Shown: in pieces, positions 17,221 through 26,237 of the stretch
How the letters are laid out: the number at the start of each line of letters is the position of its first letter
Position numbering within the stretch: position 1 is the stretch's first letter
Assembly: GCA_023424135.1 (NCBI GenBank)
Contig: JAFAEH010000106.1
Coordinates: forward strand, 1 to 45,017
Length of the DNA: 45,017 bases
Reading direction: 5' to 3'
From: Actinomycetes bacterium
GTDB lineage: Bacteria; Actinomycetota; Actinomycetes; Actinomycetales; Cellulomonadaceae
Notes under the pieces: model-generated
Seen by the model: only the letters and a program-made list of their open reading frames with translations
What the model was told of the DNA's origin: nothing
The model's database searches: none
Translations under genes and position numbers: made by a program

Positions 17221-19391
17221 GGGGCGGGGCTATCCGCCGGGGCCTCGGTGCCGTCGGAAGGCTGGTGCGCGTCGGACGCCGAGCTCGCCGTCCGAGCAAT
17301 CCGCGCTCGGATCGTCGTCAGCGAGTAGTGCGCCTCGACGTCGATGCCCTCACCGAAGTGATGCTCCTCGAGGAGCGGCAGGATCGACGTCTCCCAGACG
17401 GTCTCCAGCCCGCCGTCGCGGTACACCTCGTCTCGCATGAAGTACGACGGGCCGATGCGGAAGTCCTGGTCCTGGATCAGGTCGTTGAGGTGGTCGAGTA
17501 CGTCGGCCGTGGTGTGCGGCAGCCCGCGGCGGTCGAGCCACCGGCGCAGCATGCTGCGAGTCGGCTCGACGCCAGGGTGTAGCGCCTTGAACGCAAACCG
17601 GCGGCGCATCGCCGCGTCCACCAGCGCGATCGAGCGGTCGGCGGTGTTCATCGTGCCGATGATGAAGACGTTCGACGGCATGGTGAACCCCGCCTCGTCA
17701 CCCGTGCTGTACAGCAGGTCGATGGCGCGGTCGCGGTACTCCAGCAGGAAGTAGAGCTCGCCGAACACCTTGGCGAGGTTGGCGCGGTTGATCTCGTCGA
17801 CGATCAAGACGTACGGCGTCGACGGGTTCTCGCGTGCGGCGTCGACCAGCCGGCGGAACGGGCCGGGCGTGAGCGCGAAGCCCACCGTCGCCGAGCCGTC
17901 CTTGGGCGCCACGGGCCGGTAGCCCTCGAAGAAGTCCTCGTACGAGTACGCGGGGTGGAACTGCACGAGCTTCACCGCCGACTCGTCGGTCAGGTGCTGG
18001 GCGATGGCCTGTGCCAGGTACGTCTTGCCCGTGCCGGGCGGGCCGTAGAACACGATCTGCCGACGGTCGCGGAGCAGGTCGATCACCGACTGCACCCACC
18101 CTCCGTCGACGAGCAGCCCGTCGGCGAGCTCGTCCGTGGCAGCGCGCAGGACGAGCGCGACCGGTGCGGTCTTCGCCGCCTTGGTGGCCTCGGCCGCGTC
18201 CTGCGCGACCAGTCCGGCAAGTGCGGCGAGCTCGCTGGTGAGGTCGACGACCGTGTGCTGGCTGGACAGCTTCGGCTTGAGCCCCGCGGGCAGGTCGGTC
18301 AGGTCGATCGGGTGGGCAGCGTTACGCCACTCGACGCTCCGGCGCAGGTTCGACCGGTCGTCGGACGACCGCACCGACGTGACATCACCTGTGACGTCCC
18401 CGAGATAGAAGCTGCCGCCGTCGTTGGCCAGCACCAAGTCGCCAGCCTGGATGCGGTTGATGAACAGGTCGAGCTCGGCGACCTTCTCGTTGCGGGTGTT
18501 GTAGGACTTCTGCGCGTAGTCCTCCTCGACGACGGCGACGATGTCCGGGCGGCTCAGCGGCAGCGCGAGCGAACGGATCTGGCTCGCGGCGACCGAGATG
18601 GAACCACGCTCGAGCCACGTCGGGACGAGGTTCTTGCCGTTGACGTTGTTGCCCCGCACGAGCCAGGCGCGACGGGTCACCGGCTCAGCCGACTCGGCGA
18701 GCAGCTCCCGCAGGTCGTAGCTCGTCAGCCGCGCGGCCTGGCTGGCGCGCCCGGAGTCGTCGAAGTCCACACCCTCGGTGCGCAGCAGATCGCGGGGGTC
18801 GTCGGTGCGCTCGGGGTCGCTCCATCGGAAGCCGTCCGAGACCAGACCGTCGGAGGTCAGCACCCGGTACGCGGCCGGGTGGTCGGTCTGCGAGATCCAG
18901 CCGCCGACGTTCTGGTTCGCCAGCCCTGTGAGCTGCGCCAGGTCGCCGTACGACGTCCACAGGCCGGCCTCGACCAGGTCCAGGGCTGCGCGCAGCGTCT
19001 CGGACTTGGCGTCGGCCTCCTTTCCCGCCTGCGCACGACGACGTGCACGCTGGACCGCGGCGTACTCCCGGCGGAGCGTCACCATGAGTTCGTCGTCGGA
19101 GGCCCCCGCGTCCAGGGCGGTGCGCCCCGCGTCCGTCAGGGCCCAGCCACCCTCCTGCGCGACCCAGCCGATCGCGCGTGCGCCGCTGACCTCGAAGCGC
19201 ACACCGGTCTCGAACCGGCGCGTTCCGGAGTCGTTGGTGCTGAGCTCGTACTCGGTCAGCGGCAGCGTCTCGGCCAGGCGCTGCAGGGCGACGGCCGGCC
19301 GAAGCGGCTCCGCCGCGTCCCGCAGCAATCGGAACGTCGTCCCGACGAGCAGCGAGAGACGAATCGACTCGCGCGGAGTTCCCTCGGACAT
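17217..19391 (-). CDS. mcrB: McrB-type AAA+ NTPase with multiple N-terminal reader domains
   Basis: A 724-aa motor and recognition subunit. The C-terminal AAA+ module has Walker A GPPGTGKT (450-457), Walker B LIVDEIN (529-535) and the McrB signature MNTADR (581-586). The N-terminal half is unusual. Residues 5-95 look like an Mrr-N winged helix (PAVALQRLAETLPL... GWALTDAGR). Residues 133-215 resemble the DNA-binding domain of alkyltransferase-like proteins (GLWTSYGDLAQLTG... AYRVLTSDGLVSDGFRW... LLRTEGVDF) without the PCHR active site. Residues 242-360 look PUA/EVE-like (RIQAGDLVLANDGGSFYLGDVTGDV). These would recognise modified DNA; which modification is unknown. It starts 16 bases after the methyltransferase stop. 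Confidence 0.9.
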   Translation of the reverse strand: MSEGTPRESIRLSLLVGTTFRLLRDAAEPLRPAVALQRLAETLPLTEYELSTNDSGTRRFETGVRFEVSGARAIGWVAQEGGWALTDAGRTALDAGASDDELMVTLRREYAAVQRARRRAQAGKEADAKSETLRAALDLVEAGLWTSYGDLAQLTGLANQNVGGWISQTDHPAAYRVLTSDGLVSDGFRWSDPERTDDPRDLLRTEGVDFDDSGRASQAARLTSYDLRELLAESAEPVTRRAWLVRGNNVNGKNLVPTWLERGSISVAASQIRSLALPLSRPDIVAVVEEDYAQKSYNTRNEKVAELDLFINRIQAGDLVLANDGGSFYLGDVTGDVTSVRSSDDRSNLRRSVEWRNAAHPIDLTDLPAGLKPKLSSQHTVVDLTSELAALAGLVAQDAAEATKAAKTAPVALVLRAATDELADGLLVDGGWVQSVIDLLRDRRQIVFYGPPGTGKTYLAQAIAQHLTDESAVKLVQFHPAYSYEDFFEGYRPVAPKDGSATVGFALTPGPFRRLVDAARENPSTPYVLIVDEINRANLAKVFGELYFLLEYRDRAIDLLYSTGDEAGFTMPSNVFIIGTMNTADRSIALVDAAMRRRFAFKALHPGVEPTRSMLRRWLDRRGLPHTTADVLDHLNDLIQDQDFRIGPSYFMRDEVYRDGGLETVWETSILPLLEEHHFGEGIDVEAHYSLTTIRARIARTASSASDAHQPSDGTEAPADSPAP

Positions 19392-19407
19392 GGTGACGAA
19401 GCCTCCG

Positions 19408-22400
19408 CTAGTGGTCGTGGCGCGGGCCGTGGCCGGCGGGCGGGTCGAGCGGGCTGGCGTACACGGTGCCGGCGGCCGCGGCGGCGGTCATCGCGTCGTA
19501 CGTCTCCAGGATCAGGCGCTTGGTGCGGAACTCGCCGTGATCGCGCTCCTCGTACTTGCGCACGACGAAGAACGAGTCCATGACGTGCTCGACCTCGTCG
19601 CGGGCGAGGCCGTAGAGCAGGAACATCGCGGCGTCGAGCTCGGTGCGGAGCTGCTCGCGGCGCTCCGGTCGCCAGCGGAACGGCGGAGCGAACGCGCCCG
19701 TCGCCTCTCTCGCGTACGCACTGACCGAGTGCGACGTATGCGTCAGTTCCAACACACGCGACTCGATCCACGACGACACCTCGGCTTCACACACGCCCGA
19801 CAGCGGTGCCGCGAACGTGTGAGGGGCGGGAAGCGCGAACTGGGTCACGATGCCGTAGGTCATGTGCGTCCCGCTGAGCTTCTGGCGTGACACGTAGTCG
19901 TGCACGAAGGAACTCGTCGCGGCTTGAAGGAGCGGCGCGTTCGACGGGTCGCCGAAGAATGCCAGCGGAAACACATGACCAACGGCCGAGCGGGGGAGGA
20001 CGCTCGGGACGAAGGTCCGCTCGTTGCTGGAGTAGGTGATGTCGCGCCAGCCGAGGAACCAGTCGCGGTCCCAGCGTTCGGCGATGGCGGTCTCGACGTC
20101 CTTCTCGGCGACCCAGTAGCGGGCGAGCGGTTCGAGGTCGGGGTCGTCGTGCTGCGAGTCGGTCAGGCGCGGGAGGGTGCCCTTGTTGAGCTGGGCTTGG
20201 GTTGCGTCGGCGTACGTCGAGTACCGGTGGTCGTAGTGCGAGAGCATCTTCGCCTCGTAGAGCGGCAGCCACCGCTGCGCACCGAGCGCCCACGCCCACC
20301 CGTCGAACTCGGCGCCGCGATCGCGCAGTTCGTCGGCGGTCTCGAACAGCCCCGAGTCGTTGGCCATGTCGAAGAGCCTGGTGAACCGTAGTCCCCACGG
20401 GTTCTCGCCGGTCGCGTCGTTGACGAGCACGGGGTGCCGCCGGTAGATGCCGAGCGTGATCTCCGCATCGCGTCGAGTGCGGAACATGGGCAGCGTGCCA
20501 GTGTTGGGGTTAAGCGCGATGAGTTCGGAAGCTGAGAGTCGGTACCGATTCGCCAACACGTCCGAGATGGACCGCGCGTATGCGGCAATCGATGAGTCCG
20601 CGATCTGCGCCCCGCCCGAGATCGATGTGAGGGCGAAGTGAAACTTGTTCGTCACTGTCGGAAACGTCTTCTCTTCGTTCTCGAAGTCGTAGAAGGCGAC
20701 AAGCCGTGCGCTCGAGACCGTGTCGGCGAAGAACGCGGAGGTCGTCGCGTCCGTTGCCAGGCCGGTCGGGGTGATGATTCCCATCCGCCCGTCGTGGGCG
20801 ATCGACGATCGGAACAGCTCGGCGAACACGCTGTAGGTGTTCACGTCTCCCACGCCGCACAGCGGGTACCGGCCCGACTTGCGCAGGTAGTGGCTCAGCC
20901 CCTCCGCGACGCGACTCGCGGCAGCCCACTCGTCGGCGAGACCGGGGTTGCTTGCGGTCAACGCCGCGATCCTGCGCTTGCGCGCGGCGGCGTTCGCGGC
21001 CCCAGCGATCGCGGCGTCGCGCTGCGCGAAGAACTCCTGCTCCTGCAGCTTGATCCGCTCCCACGGTGGGTTGCCGATCATGGCGGTGAATCCGCCGGTC
21101 CAGCCGTGGTCGCCCGTGGGGGTGGTGGTGTCGAAGATGTCGGGGAACTCGAGGTGCCAGTGGAAGAACTGGTGCTGGGCGGCCAGGCGTTGGACGGTGC
21201 GCACGAGGTCGTCGGGTGCGGTGCCGTCGCGCAGCGAGTCGAGGACGCCGGTGGTGATGGTGGTGGCGCCGGGGGTCTTGGGTTGGACGAACGCGGCGCA
21301 CCAGGCGTCGGCGTGCAGGCGTTCGCGGGCGACGTCCGGGGAGGCCTGGAACTGGGCGTAGGCGCGTTGGGCGGCGTGGACCTCGCGCAGGCGCGGCGTC
21401 CCGGTGGCGGGGGCGACGGCCGTCGAGAGGCGGCCGCGCAGGTCGATGGTGCTGGTGCCGACATCGACCAGGTCGAACAGGGAGCCGGTGTCCGTGGGAG
21501 CCTCGCGCTCGGTCTTGTTGCGCCTCTTCAGGGCGGTCGTGAATGTCTTGTCGTCGCCGGCCAGCGCGGTGAACGCGTCGTCGGGGATGCCGTTCGCGAG
21601 CAGCGCGGGCGTGGTGCCGAGCAGGGCGTTGCCGACCTTGACGTGCGCGTCGAGGAACGACAGCGGCCGCCCGGCCTGCATGGACTCCAGCCACAGGGAG
21701 ACCTTCGCGAGCTCGGCGGCCAGGGGGTTGAGGTCGACGCCGTAGATGCAGGAGCCGACCACGTCGTAGAGGGCGTCCTGCAGGCGGGAGGGGGTCGGGT
21801 CGATCTCGCCGGAGCGGACCACGGCCAGGCGCTCGGCGATGCGCCGGGCCGCGGCGACCAGGAAGTGCCCGGAGCCGCACGCCGGGTCGCACACGCTCAT
21901 CGCGAGCAGCGCCGCCTCGGGGTCGGCCGCACGTTCGGCCTCGTCGAGCAGCGGGGTCAGGGTCTCGTCGAGCACGAGGTCGATCAGTGAGGACGGCGTG
22001 TAGTACGAGCCGGTGGTCTTGCGGTCGTTGCCGGCCAGGTTCTCCAGGGTGAACGTCTGCTCGACACGGTCGTAGCGGGGCACGAGCTCGAGCAAGGACT
22101 CGTAGATGGAGCCGAGCTCCTCCGCGCCGAGGTTCCTGTAGTCGACCGTGCGCAGCGGCTGCCCCTTGGGGCGGACCGTCGACAGGTGCCGCACGGCCGA
22201 CAGCAGGGCGTCGTTGGGCAGCTCGGCGTCGGCGAACAGCTCGGTGCCGTCGTCGTCGAACAGACCACCCAGGCCGGGCAGGGCGAGCTCGAGGCAGCCG
22301 TCGTCCTGCCCGAGGCGGGTCAGGACCAGGCGCTGCGCCTGCCACAGGTCGCCGTGCCGGGTGCCGAGGCGCTTGAGCGCGAGCCGGCGCAGCCGGGCCG

Positions 22401-23382
22401 TGGAGAAGTACTCCCGGTACCGGGCTTGGGCGATGGGGTTCGCGTCGGTCGGGTGCAGGGCCTGGCGGTCCTCGGCGACGAACAGGAACAGTAGCCGGTA
22501 GACCAGCCGCAGCAGGGCCTGGTGGTAGTCGGCCAGGTGCAGCGAGTCGTCGGCCAACCGCTCGCGCAGGCCGGTGTTCTGCGGCGCCCGCAAGAACCCC
22601 GTGCCCAGGTCCGCGATCGCCCGCTGGACCCCGTCGGACAGCAACGACAGCGCCCGCGCACCCGACACGATCGCCGTCGAACGCCACCGCTCCAGCCAGC
22701 AGTCGCTCGGCCCCGCGCCCTCGGTGAGCACCTCGACCCGGGACTGATGCAGCAGCAAGAACAGCACCACGAAATCGGCGAACAGCTCCCCGGTGAAGAT
22801 CGCCTCCAGGTCGAACTCCACGAACGACTGCGCCGACAGCGACGTCGAGTCACGCAGCAGCCGCAGCACCCGGCCGTTGGACACCACCGCCCACAGATGC
22901 TCGTCGGAGCGGTTCAACAGCTCCTGCACCATCGCGTGCGGCGCCCGCTCGGCCGCGCCCGGCACACCCTTCGTCCGGTGGTCCAGGTCGACACCCCAAC
23001 CCAACAGGTGCATGGGCACCGCGCCCCAGGCATGCGACACCGGGAAGGCCTTGCCCGCCGCGCTGATCCCGCCCGCGGGCGTGGCCTGCAGGCGCCCGTA
23101 GCCGAGCTCACGGAACACCACCTGCAACCACCGCTCGCGGGTCAGCCCGACGGCTGGGTCGCCCTGCGGCAGGCGGGCCAGCGCGTCCTGGAACGACGGC
23201 CACACTCCGACCAGATACGCCCACGCCCGGTTCGCCGCCTCACGCGGCGACTCCCCGGCCGCCAGGTGGTACTCCCGACCCGAGAACCCACCCAGGTCAC
23301 CATCACCCGCCGCCACCCGCGACAACAGATCCGACGGCAACAACGCCCCCACAGACCGCACCGCGGTCAGGTCCCCGGCCAT
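19408..23382 (-). CDS. Large N6-adenine DNA methyltransferase (Eco57I/PglX/DrmMI-like)
   Basis: A 1324-aa protein. The helical N-terminal region (1-450) includes ADYHQALLRLVYRLLFLFVAEDR, common in this class. Then come motif X TGSYYTP (457-463), the SAM-binding motif I DPACGSGHF (499-507), YGVDLNPLAAELAKVSLWLES (motif II region) and the catalytic NPPW near 769. The C-terminal half resembles the target-recognition part of Eco57I/PglX enzymes. The ATG shares its A with the drmD stop (TGATG), so an open frame running further upstream is an antisense or shifted shadow of drmD. Next to drmD this suits the DISARM class 1 methylase DrmMI, which marks host DNA. Type IIG restriction activity is possible but no separate nuclease motif is seen. 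Confidence 0.88.
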   Translation of the reverse strand: MAGDLTAVRSVGALLPSDLLSRVAAGDGDLGGFSGREYHLAAGESPREAANRAWAYLVGVWPSFQDALARLPQGDPAVGLTRERWLQVVFRELGYGRLQATPAGGISAAGKAFPVSHAWGAVPMHLLGWGVDLDHRTKGVPGAAERAPHAMVQELLNRSDEHLWAVVSNGRVLRLLRDSTSLSAQSFVEFDLEAIFTGELFADFVVLFLLLHQSRVEVLTEGAGPSDCWLERWRSTAIVSGARALSLLSDGVQRAIADLGTGFLRAPQNTGLRERLADDSLHLADYHQALLRLVYRLLFLFVAEDRQALHPTDANPIAQARYREYFSTARLRRLALKRLGTRHGDLWQAQRLVLTRLGQDDGCLELALPGLGGLFDDDGTELFADAELPNDALLSAVRHLSTVRPKGQPLRTVDYRNLGAEELGSIYESLLELVPRYDRVEQTFTLENLAGNDRKTTGSYYTPSSLIDLVLDETLTPLLDEAERAADPEAALLAMSVCDPACGSGHFLVAAARRIAERLAVVRSGEIDPTPSRLQDALYDVVGSCIYGVDLNPLAAELAKVSLWLESMQAGRPLSFLDAHVKVGNALLGTTPALLANGIPDDAFTALAGDDKTFTTALKRRNKTEREAPTDTGSLFDLVDVGTSTIDLRGRLSTAVAPATGTPRLREVHAAQRAYAQFQASPDVARERLHADAWCAAFVQPKTPGATTITTGVLDSLRDGTAPDDLVRTVQRLAAQHQFFHWHLEFPDIFDTTTPTGDHGWTGGFTAMIGNPPWERIKLQEQEFFAQRDAAIAGAANAAARKRRIAALTASNPGLADEWAAASRVAEGLSHYLRKSGRYPLCGVGDVNTYSVFAELFRSSIAHDGRMGIITPTGLATDATTSAFFADTVSSARLVAFYDFENEEKTFPTVTNKFHFALTSISGGAQIADSSIAAYARSISDVLANRYRLSASELIALNPNTGTLPMFRTRRDAEITLGIYRRHPVLVNDATGENPWGLRFTRLFDMANDSGLFETADELRDRGAEFDGWAWALGAQRWLPLYEAKMLSHYDHRYSTYADATQAQLNKGTLPRLTDSQHDDPDLEPLARYWVAEKDVETAIAERWDRDWFLGWRDITYSSNERTFVPSVLPRSAVGHVFPLAFFGDPSNAPLLQAATSSFVHDYVSRQKLSGTHMTYGIVTQFALPAPHTFAAPLSGVCEAEVSSWIESRVLELTHTSHSVSAYAREATGAFAPPFRWRPERREQLRTELDAAMFLLYGLARDEVEHVMDSFFVVRKYEERDHGEFRTKRLILETYDAMTAAAAAGTVYASPLDPPAGHGPRHDH

Positions 23383-26222
23383 CAACGGCTCCCCACGACC
23401 GGCAGGTACAGGTAGACGCCGAGTACGTCGACCGGTGTCTGCGCACGCACGCGCAGGCCCTGGCGACCCGCGCCGGCCCCGGCTCGGACCCGGCGGTGGC
23501 TCTCCAAGAGCTGCTCGGCGCGCTCCTGCGCGCGGGCGTCCAGCGTGGCGCCGAGCGCACTGACCCTGGTCAGTGCAGCCGAGACGAGATCGCGTGCCTG
23601 GTCGGAGGGCACGTTCGCCTCGGCGGGCGCGGCCAGCAGGTCGGCGACCTCCTGCGGGCTGAGGAGCTGCGGGCTGTCCGGTTGCCCGCGGAAGGCGATC
23701 ACCTCGCAGTCCTCGGCGATCAGGGTGCGCGGGCCGTCGGCCGTCGGGAGGTCGAGGTGGAACCGGTAGCGCAGCAGCAGTGCGGTGGTCCGCGCGTCGA
23801 CGTGGCTCGTGCGGACGACCCCCGCGCGGCGAGCAGGTGCTCGGCGGCTCGTCGTCGCCGGGTCGAGCGCGGTGTCGAGGACGTACCGGGCGACGGCCTC
23901 GACGCTCGGGTCCGTGCGCGTCAGCAGGGCGTGCCGCCGAGGGACAGGCAGGTGCCGGTGGAACGGCAGCGGCGACGCGTAGCCCGCGGGGAGCGCGTCG
24001 CGCAGACCGGGCGCCAGGGTGTCGGTCACGGCCTCGAACCCGTCGGCGGCCGGGCTCACCGACGCGCCGAGGGCGCGCAGCGACTCCTCGACGAACGGCT
24101 CGATCTGCCCGTGGGAGCCGAGTGCCGCGCGCACCTCGGCGACCTCCTGCGCGACCTCGTCGGGGTGGATGGTTCCCTGTGCGTACTTGGTCCGCGACGC
24201 CTTCTCGGTCTCTGCCGCCGAGCGCCACTCCACCTCGAGGCGCCGGTCCGCCTCCGCCAGCCCCAGGTCGAGCTCGAGCTGCTCGTGGTCGACCCCGCGC
24301 AGCACCAGGCCCTCCATGAGGGCCTCCAGGAGCGAGTCCGACTGGCTCGGGACCGGTACGGAGACGCCGGTGGCCTTGCTGATGGCCTGGTGGCGGCGGA
24401 TCAGGATGTCGAGCACCAGGCCGTCGATGCTGTTGTCCTTGCCGTAGATCGTGACTGCCCGCACCGTCGGCGCGGTCTGTCCGAAGCGGTCGACGCGGCC
24501 CTCGCGCTGCTCGTGCCGCGTCGGGTTCCACGCTAGGTCGTAGTGGACGACCGCCTGGAACGCGTCCTGCAGGTTGACGCCCTCCGAGAGGCAGTCGGTC
24601 GCGACCAGGACGTGCCGGGCGTCGGTCGCGGTGAGCGTCCGGATCCGCTCCTGGCGCTCGGCGGGTGGCAGCGTGCCGGTGACGACGGCGACGTCGGCGG
24701 TCTTCTTCAGCGCGTCCGCCAGGTGCTTGCCGACGTAGTCGGCGGTGTCGATGAACCGGCAGAACACGATCGGGTCGAAGCCGTCCGCGAGCAGGCCCTT
24801 GACCTCCTTGATGAGGATCGCGAGCTTCGCGTCCGCGGTCGGGCCGAGCAGGGACTCCGCCGTCTGCGCGAGCGCACGCAGCCGGCTCCGCTCTGACGAC
24901 GTTGCGATCTCCGCGTCCTCCGTCATCGCGCCGGGCGTCACGTCGACGGCTTCGACTGCCTCGTCGTCCGCCGTGTCCAGCACGCTCGCCCGGCCGAGCG
25001 CATCGGCCTCCGCGATGTCTGCAGCCTCGGCGGCCGCGGCCCGCATCCGCAGCGTCGCGGCGGCCGCAGCGGGCGACGAGGCGAGCGTGCGCAGCAACGC
25101 GAGCACCGACCACCAGCGGACCCGCTGGCGCACCGACCCGTCGTCGGCGCTGCGGACTTGCTCGCGCGCGTAGTCGAGCACCTTGGTGAACAGCGCGCCG
25201 TACTCCGGCTTGATGGAGTACGCGACCTCCCGCAGCTCGCGGTCCGACGGGAACTGCGTGTCCTCGTCGAGGTAGCGGCGGATGTCGCCGCGGCGGCGCT
25301 GCACGAAGTGGCGCGCGAGCCGCTCACGCCCCCGCGGGTGGTCGAGGTCGATGGCCGCCAACTCCGGGTCGAGCAGGCCGACCAGGTTGCGGAAGCCCTC
25401 GTCCTTGCCGGAGTGCGGCGTGGCCGTGACGAGGATCAGGTGCCGCTTCGGGTCGCGCGCCAGGTCGACCAGGAGCTCGTGGCGGCGGTGGCGCTGTCGG
25501 CCGCTCCCGGCCGACTCGTCGGAGACGGCGGTGTGCGCCTCGTCGACGATTACCAGGTCGGGGCAGTGGTTGAGGAACTCGGCCCGGTGCCGGTCCGACT
25601 TGATGAAGTCGGTGGACACGACGACGTGCGGGTACCGGTCGAACAGCGACTCGTTCATCATCAGGTCGCGTTCAAGGCGACGGACGGTCGACGTGAGCAC
25701 GAGCTCGGCGTCGATGTGGAACTTGCTTGCGAGCTCGGCCTGCCACTGCTCGGCCAGCGCGGGGCTGCACAGCACGGCGAGGCGCTTCGCGTCGCCCTGC
25801 GCGAGCAGCTCCGCTGCGATGAGGCCGGCCTCGACGGTCTTGCCGATGCCGACGTCGTCAGCGACGAGCATCCGAACCGAGTCCTGCTTGAGGGCCATCA
25901 GAAGCGGGACGAGCTGATAGGCGCGCGGCTCGACGGCGATGCCGGCGAGGGAGCGGAACGGCCCGGCCGACGAGCGGAACCCGAGCTGGAGCGCGGTACG
26001 CAGCAGCCCCGCGCTGGTCGCGTCACCGAGGTCGTCCGGACTTGGCAGCGGGTAGGTCGCGTCCTCTACCCGTTCAAGAGCGGTGTGCAGGCCGGCGACA
26101 TCGTCGTTGCCGCCACCGAGCGGCCGGAGCAGCAGGAACTCCGGGGCGCTGTCGGGGAGCACGACCCACTCGCGTCCGCGGGCGCGCACCAGGGAGCCGG
26201 GCGCGTACGTCGTCGTGGTCAT
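23382..26222 (-). CDS. drmD: DrmD, SNF2-like helicase of DISARM type
   Basis: A 946-aa SF2 helicase/translocase. Motifs: VADDVGIGKTVEAG (120-133, Walker A variant with K128), DEAH 227-230, TATPHSGK (266-273), then the second lobe with FCRFIDTADYVGKHL near 500, ATDCLSEGVNLQ near 555 and TRHEQREGRVDRFGQ near 580. A long C-terminal extension follows. The N-terminus PGSLVRARGREWVVLP is typical of DrmD/HepA-like proteins. Its position directly before a large adenine methyltransferase is the class 1 DISARM signature. The ATG at 26222 is 15 bases after the stop of the upstream helicase. The DISARM name is from sequence pattern and context. Confidence 0.88.
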   Translation of the reverse strand: MTTTTYAPGSLVRARGREWVVLPDSAPEFLLLRPLGGGNDDVAGLHTALERVEDATYPLPSPDDLGDATSAGLLRTALQLGFRSSAGPFRSLAGIAVEPRAYQLVPLLMALKQDSVRMLVADDVGIGKTVEAGLIAAELLAQGDAKRLAVLCSPALAEQWQAELASKFHIDAELVLTSTVRRLERDLMMNESLFDRYPHVVVSTDFIKSDRHRAEFLNHCPDLVIVDEAHTAVSDESAGSGRQRHRRHELLVDLARDPKRHLILVTATPHSGKDEGFRNLVGLLDPELAAIDLDHPRGRERLARHFVQRRRGDIRRYLDEDTQFPSDRELREVAYSIKPEYGALFTKVLDYAREQVRSADDGSVRQRVRWWSVLALLRTLASSPAAAAATLRMRAAAAEAADIAEADALGRASVLDTADDEAVEAVDVTPGAMTEDAEIATSSERSRLRALAQTAESLLGPTADAKLAILIKEVKGLLADGFDPIVFCRFIDTADYVGKHLADALKKTADVAVVTGTLPPAERQERIRTLTATDARHVLVATDCLSEGVNLQDAFQAVVHYDLAWNPTRHEQREGRVDRFGQTAPTVRAVTIYGKDNSIDGLVLDILIRRHQAISKATGVSVPVPSQSDSLLEALMEGLVLRGVDHEQLELDLGLAEADRRLEVEWRSAAETEKASRTKYAQGTIHPDEVAQEVAEVRAALGSHGQIEPFVEESLRALGASVSPAADGFEAVTDTLAPGLRDALPAGYASPLPFHRHLPVPRRHALLTRTDPSVEAVARYVLDTALDPATTSRRAPARRAGVVRTSHVDARTTALLLRYRFHLDLPTADGPRTLIAEDCEVIAFRGQPDSPQLLSPQEVADLLAAPAEANVPSDQARDLVSAALTRVSALGATLDARAQERAEQLLESHRRVRAGAGAGRQGLRVRAQTPVDVLGVYLYLPVVGSR

Positions 26223-26237
26223 GGGGTGTGCTCCAGA

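Noticed and set aside
19408..25113. A single 1901-residue open frame spanning the methyltransferase and most of drmD
   Set aside because: The first 577 residues are arginine/alanine-rich and lie in another frame of drmD, which has clear helicase motifs. The real methyltransferase starts at the ATG at 23382 that overlaps the drmD stop.
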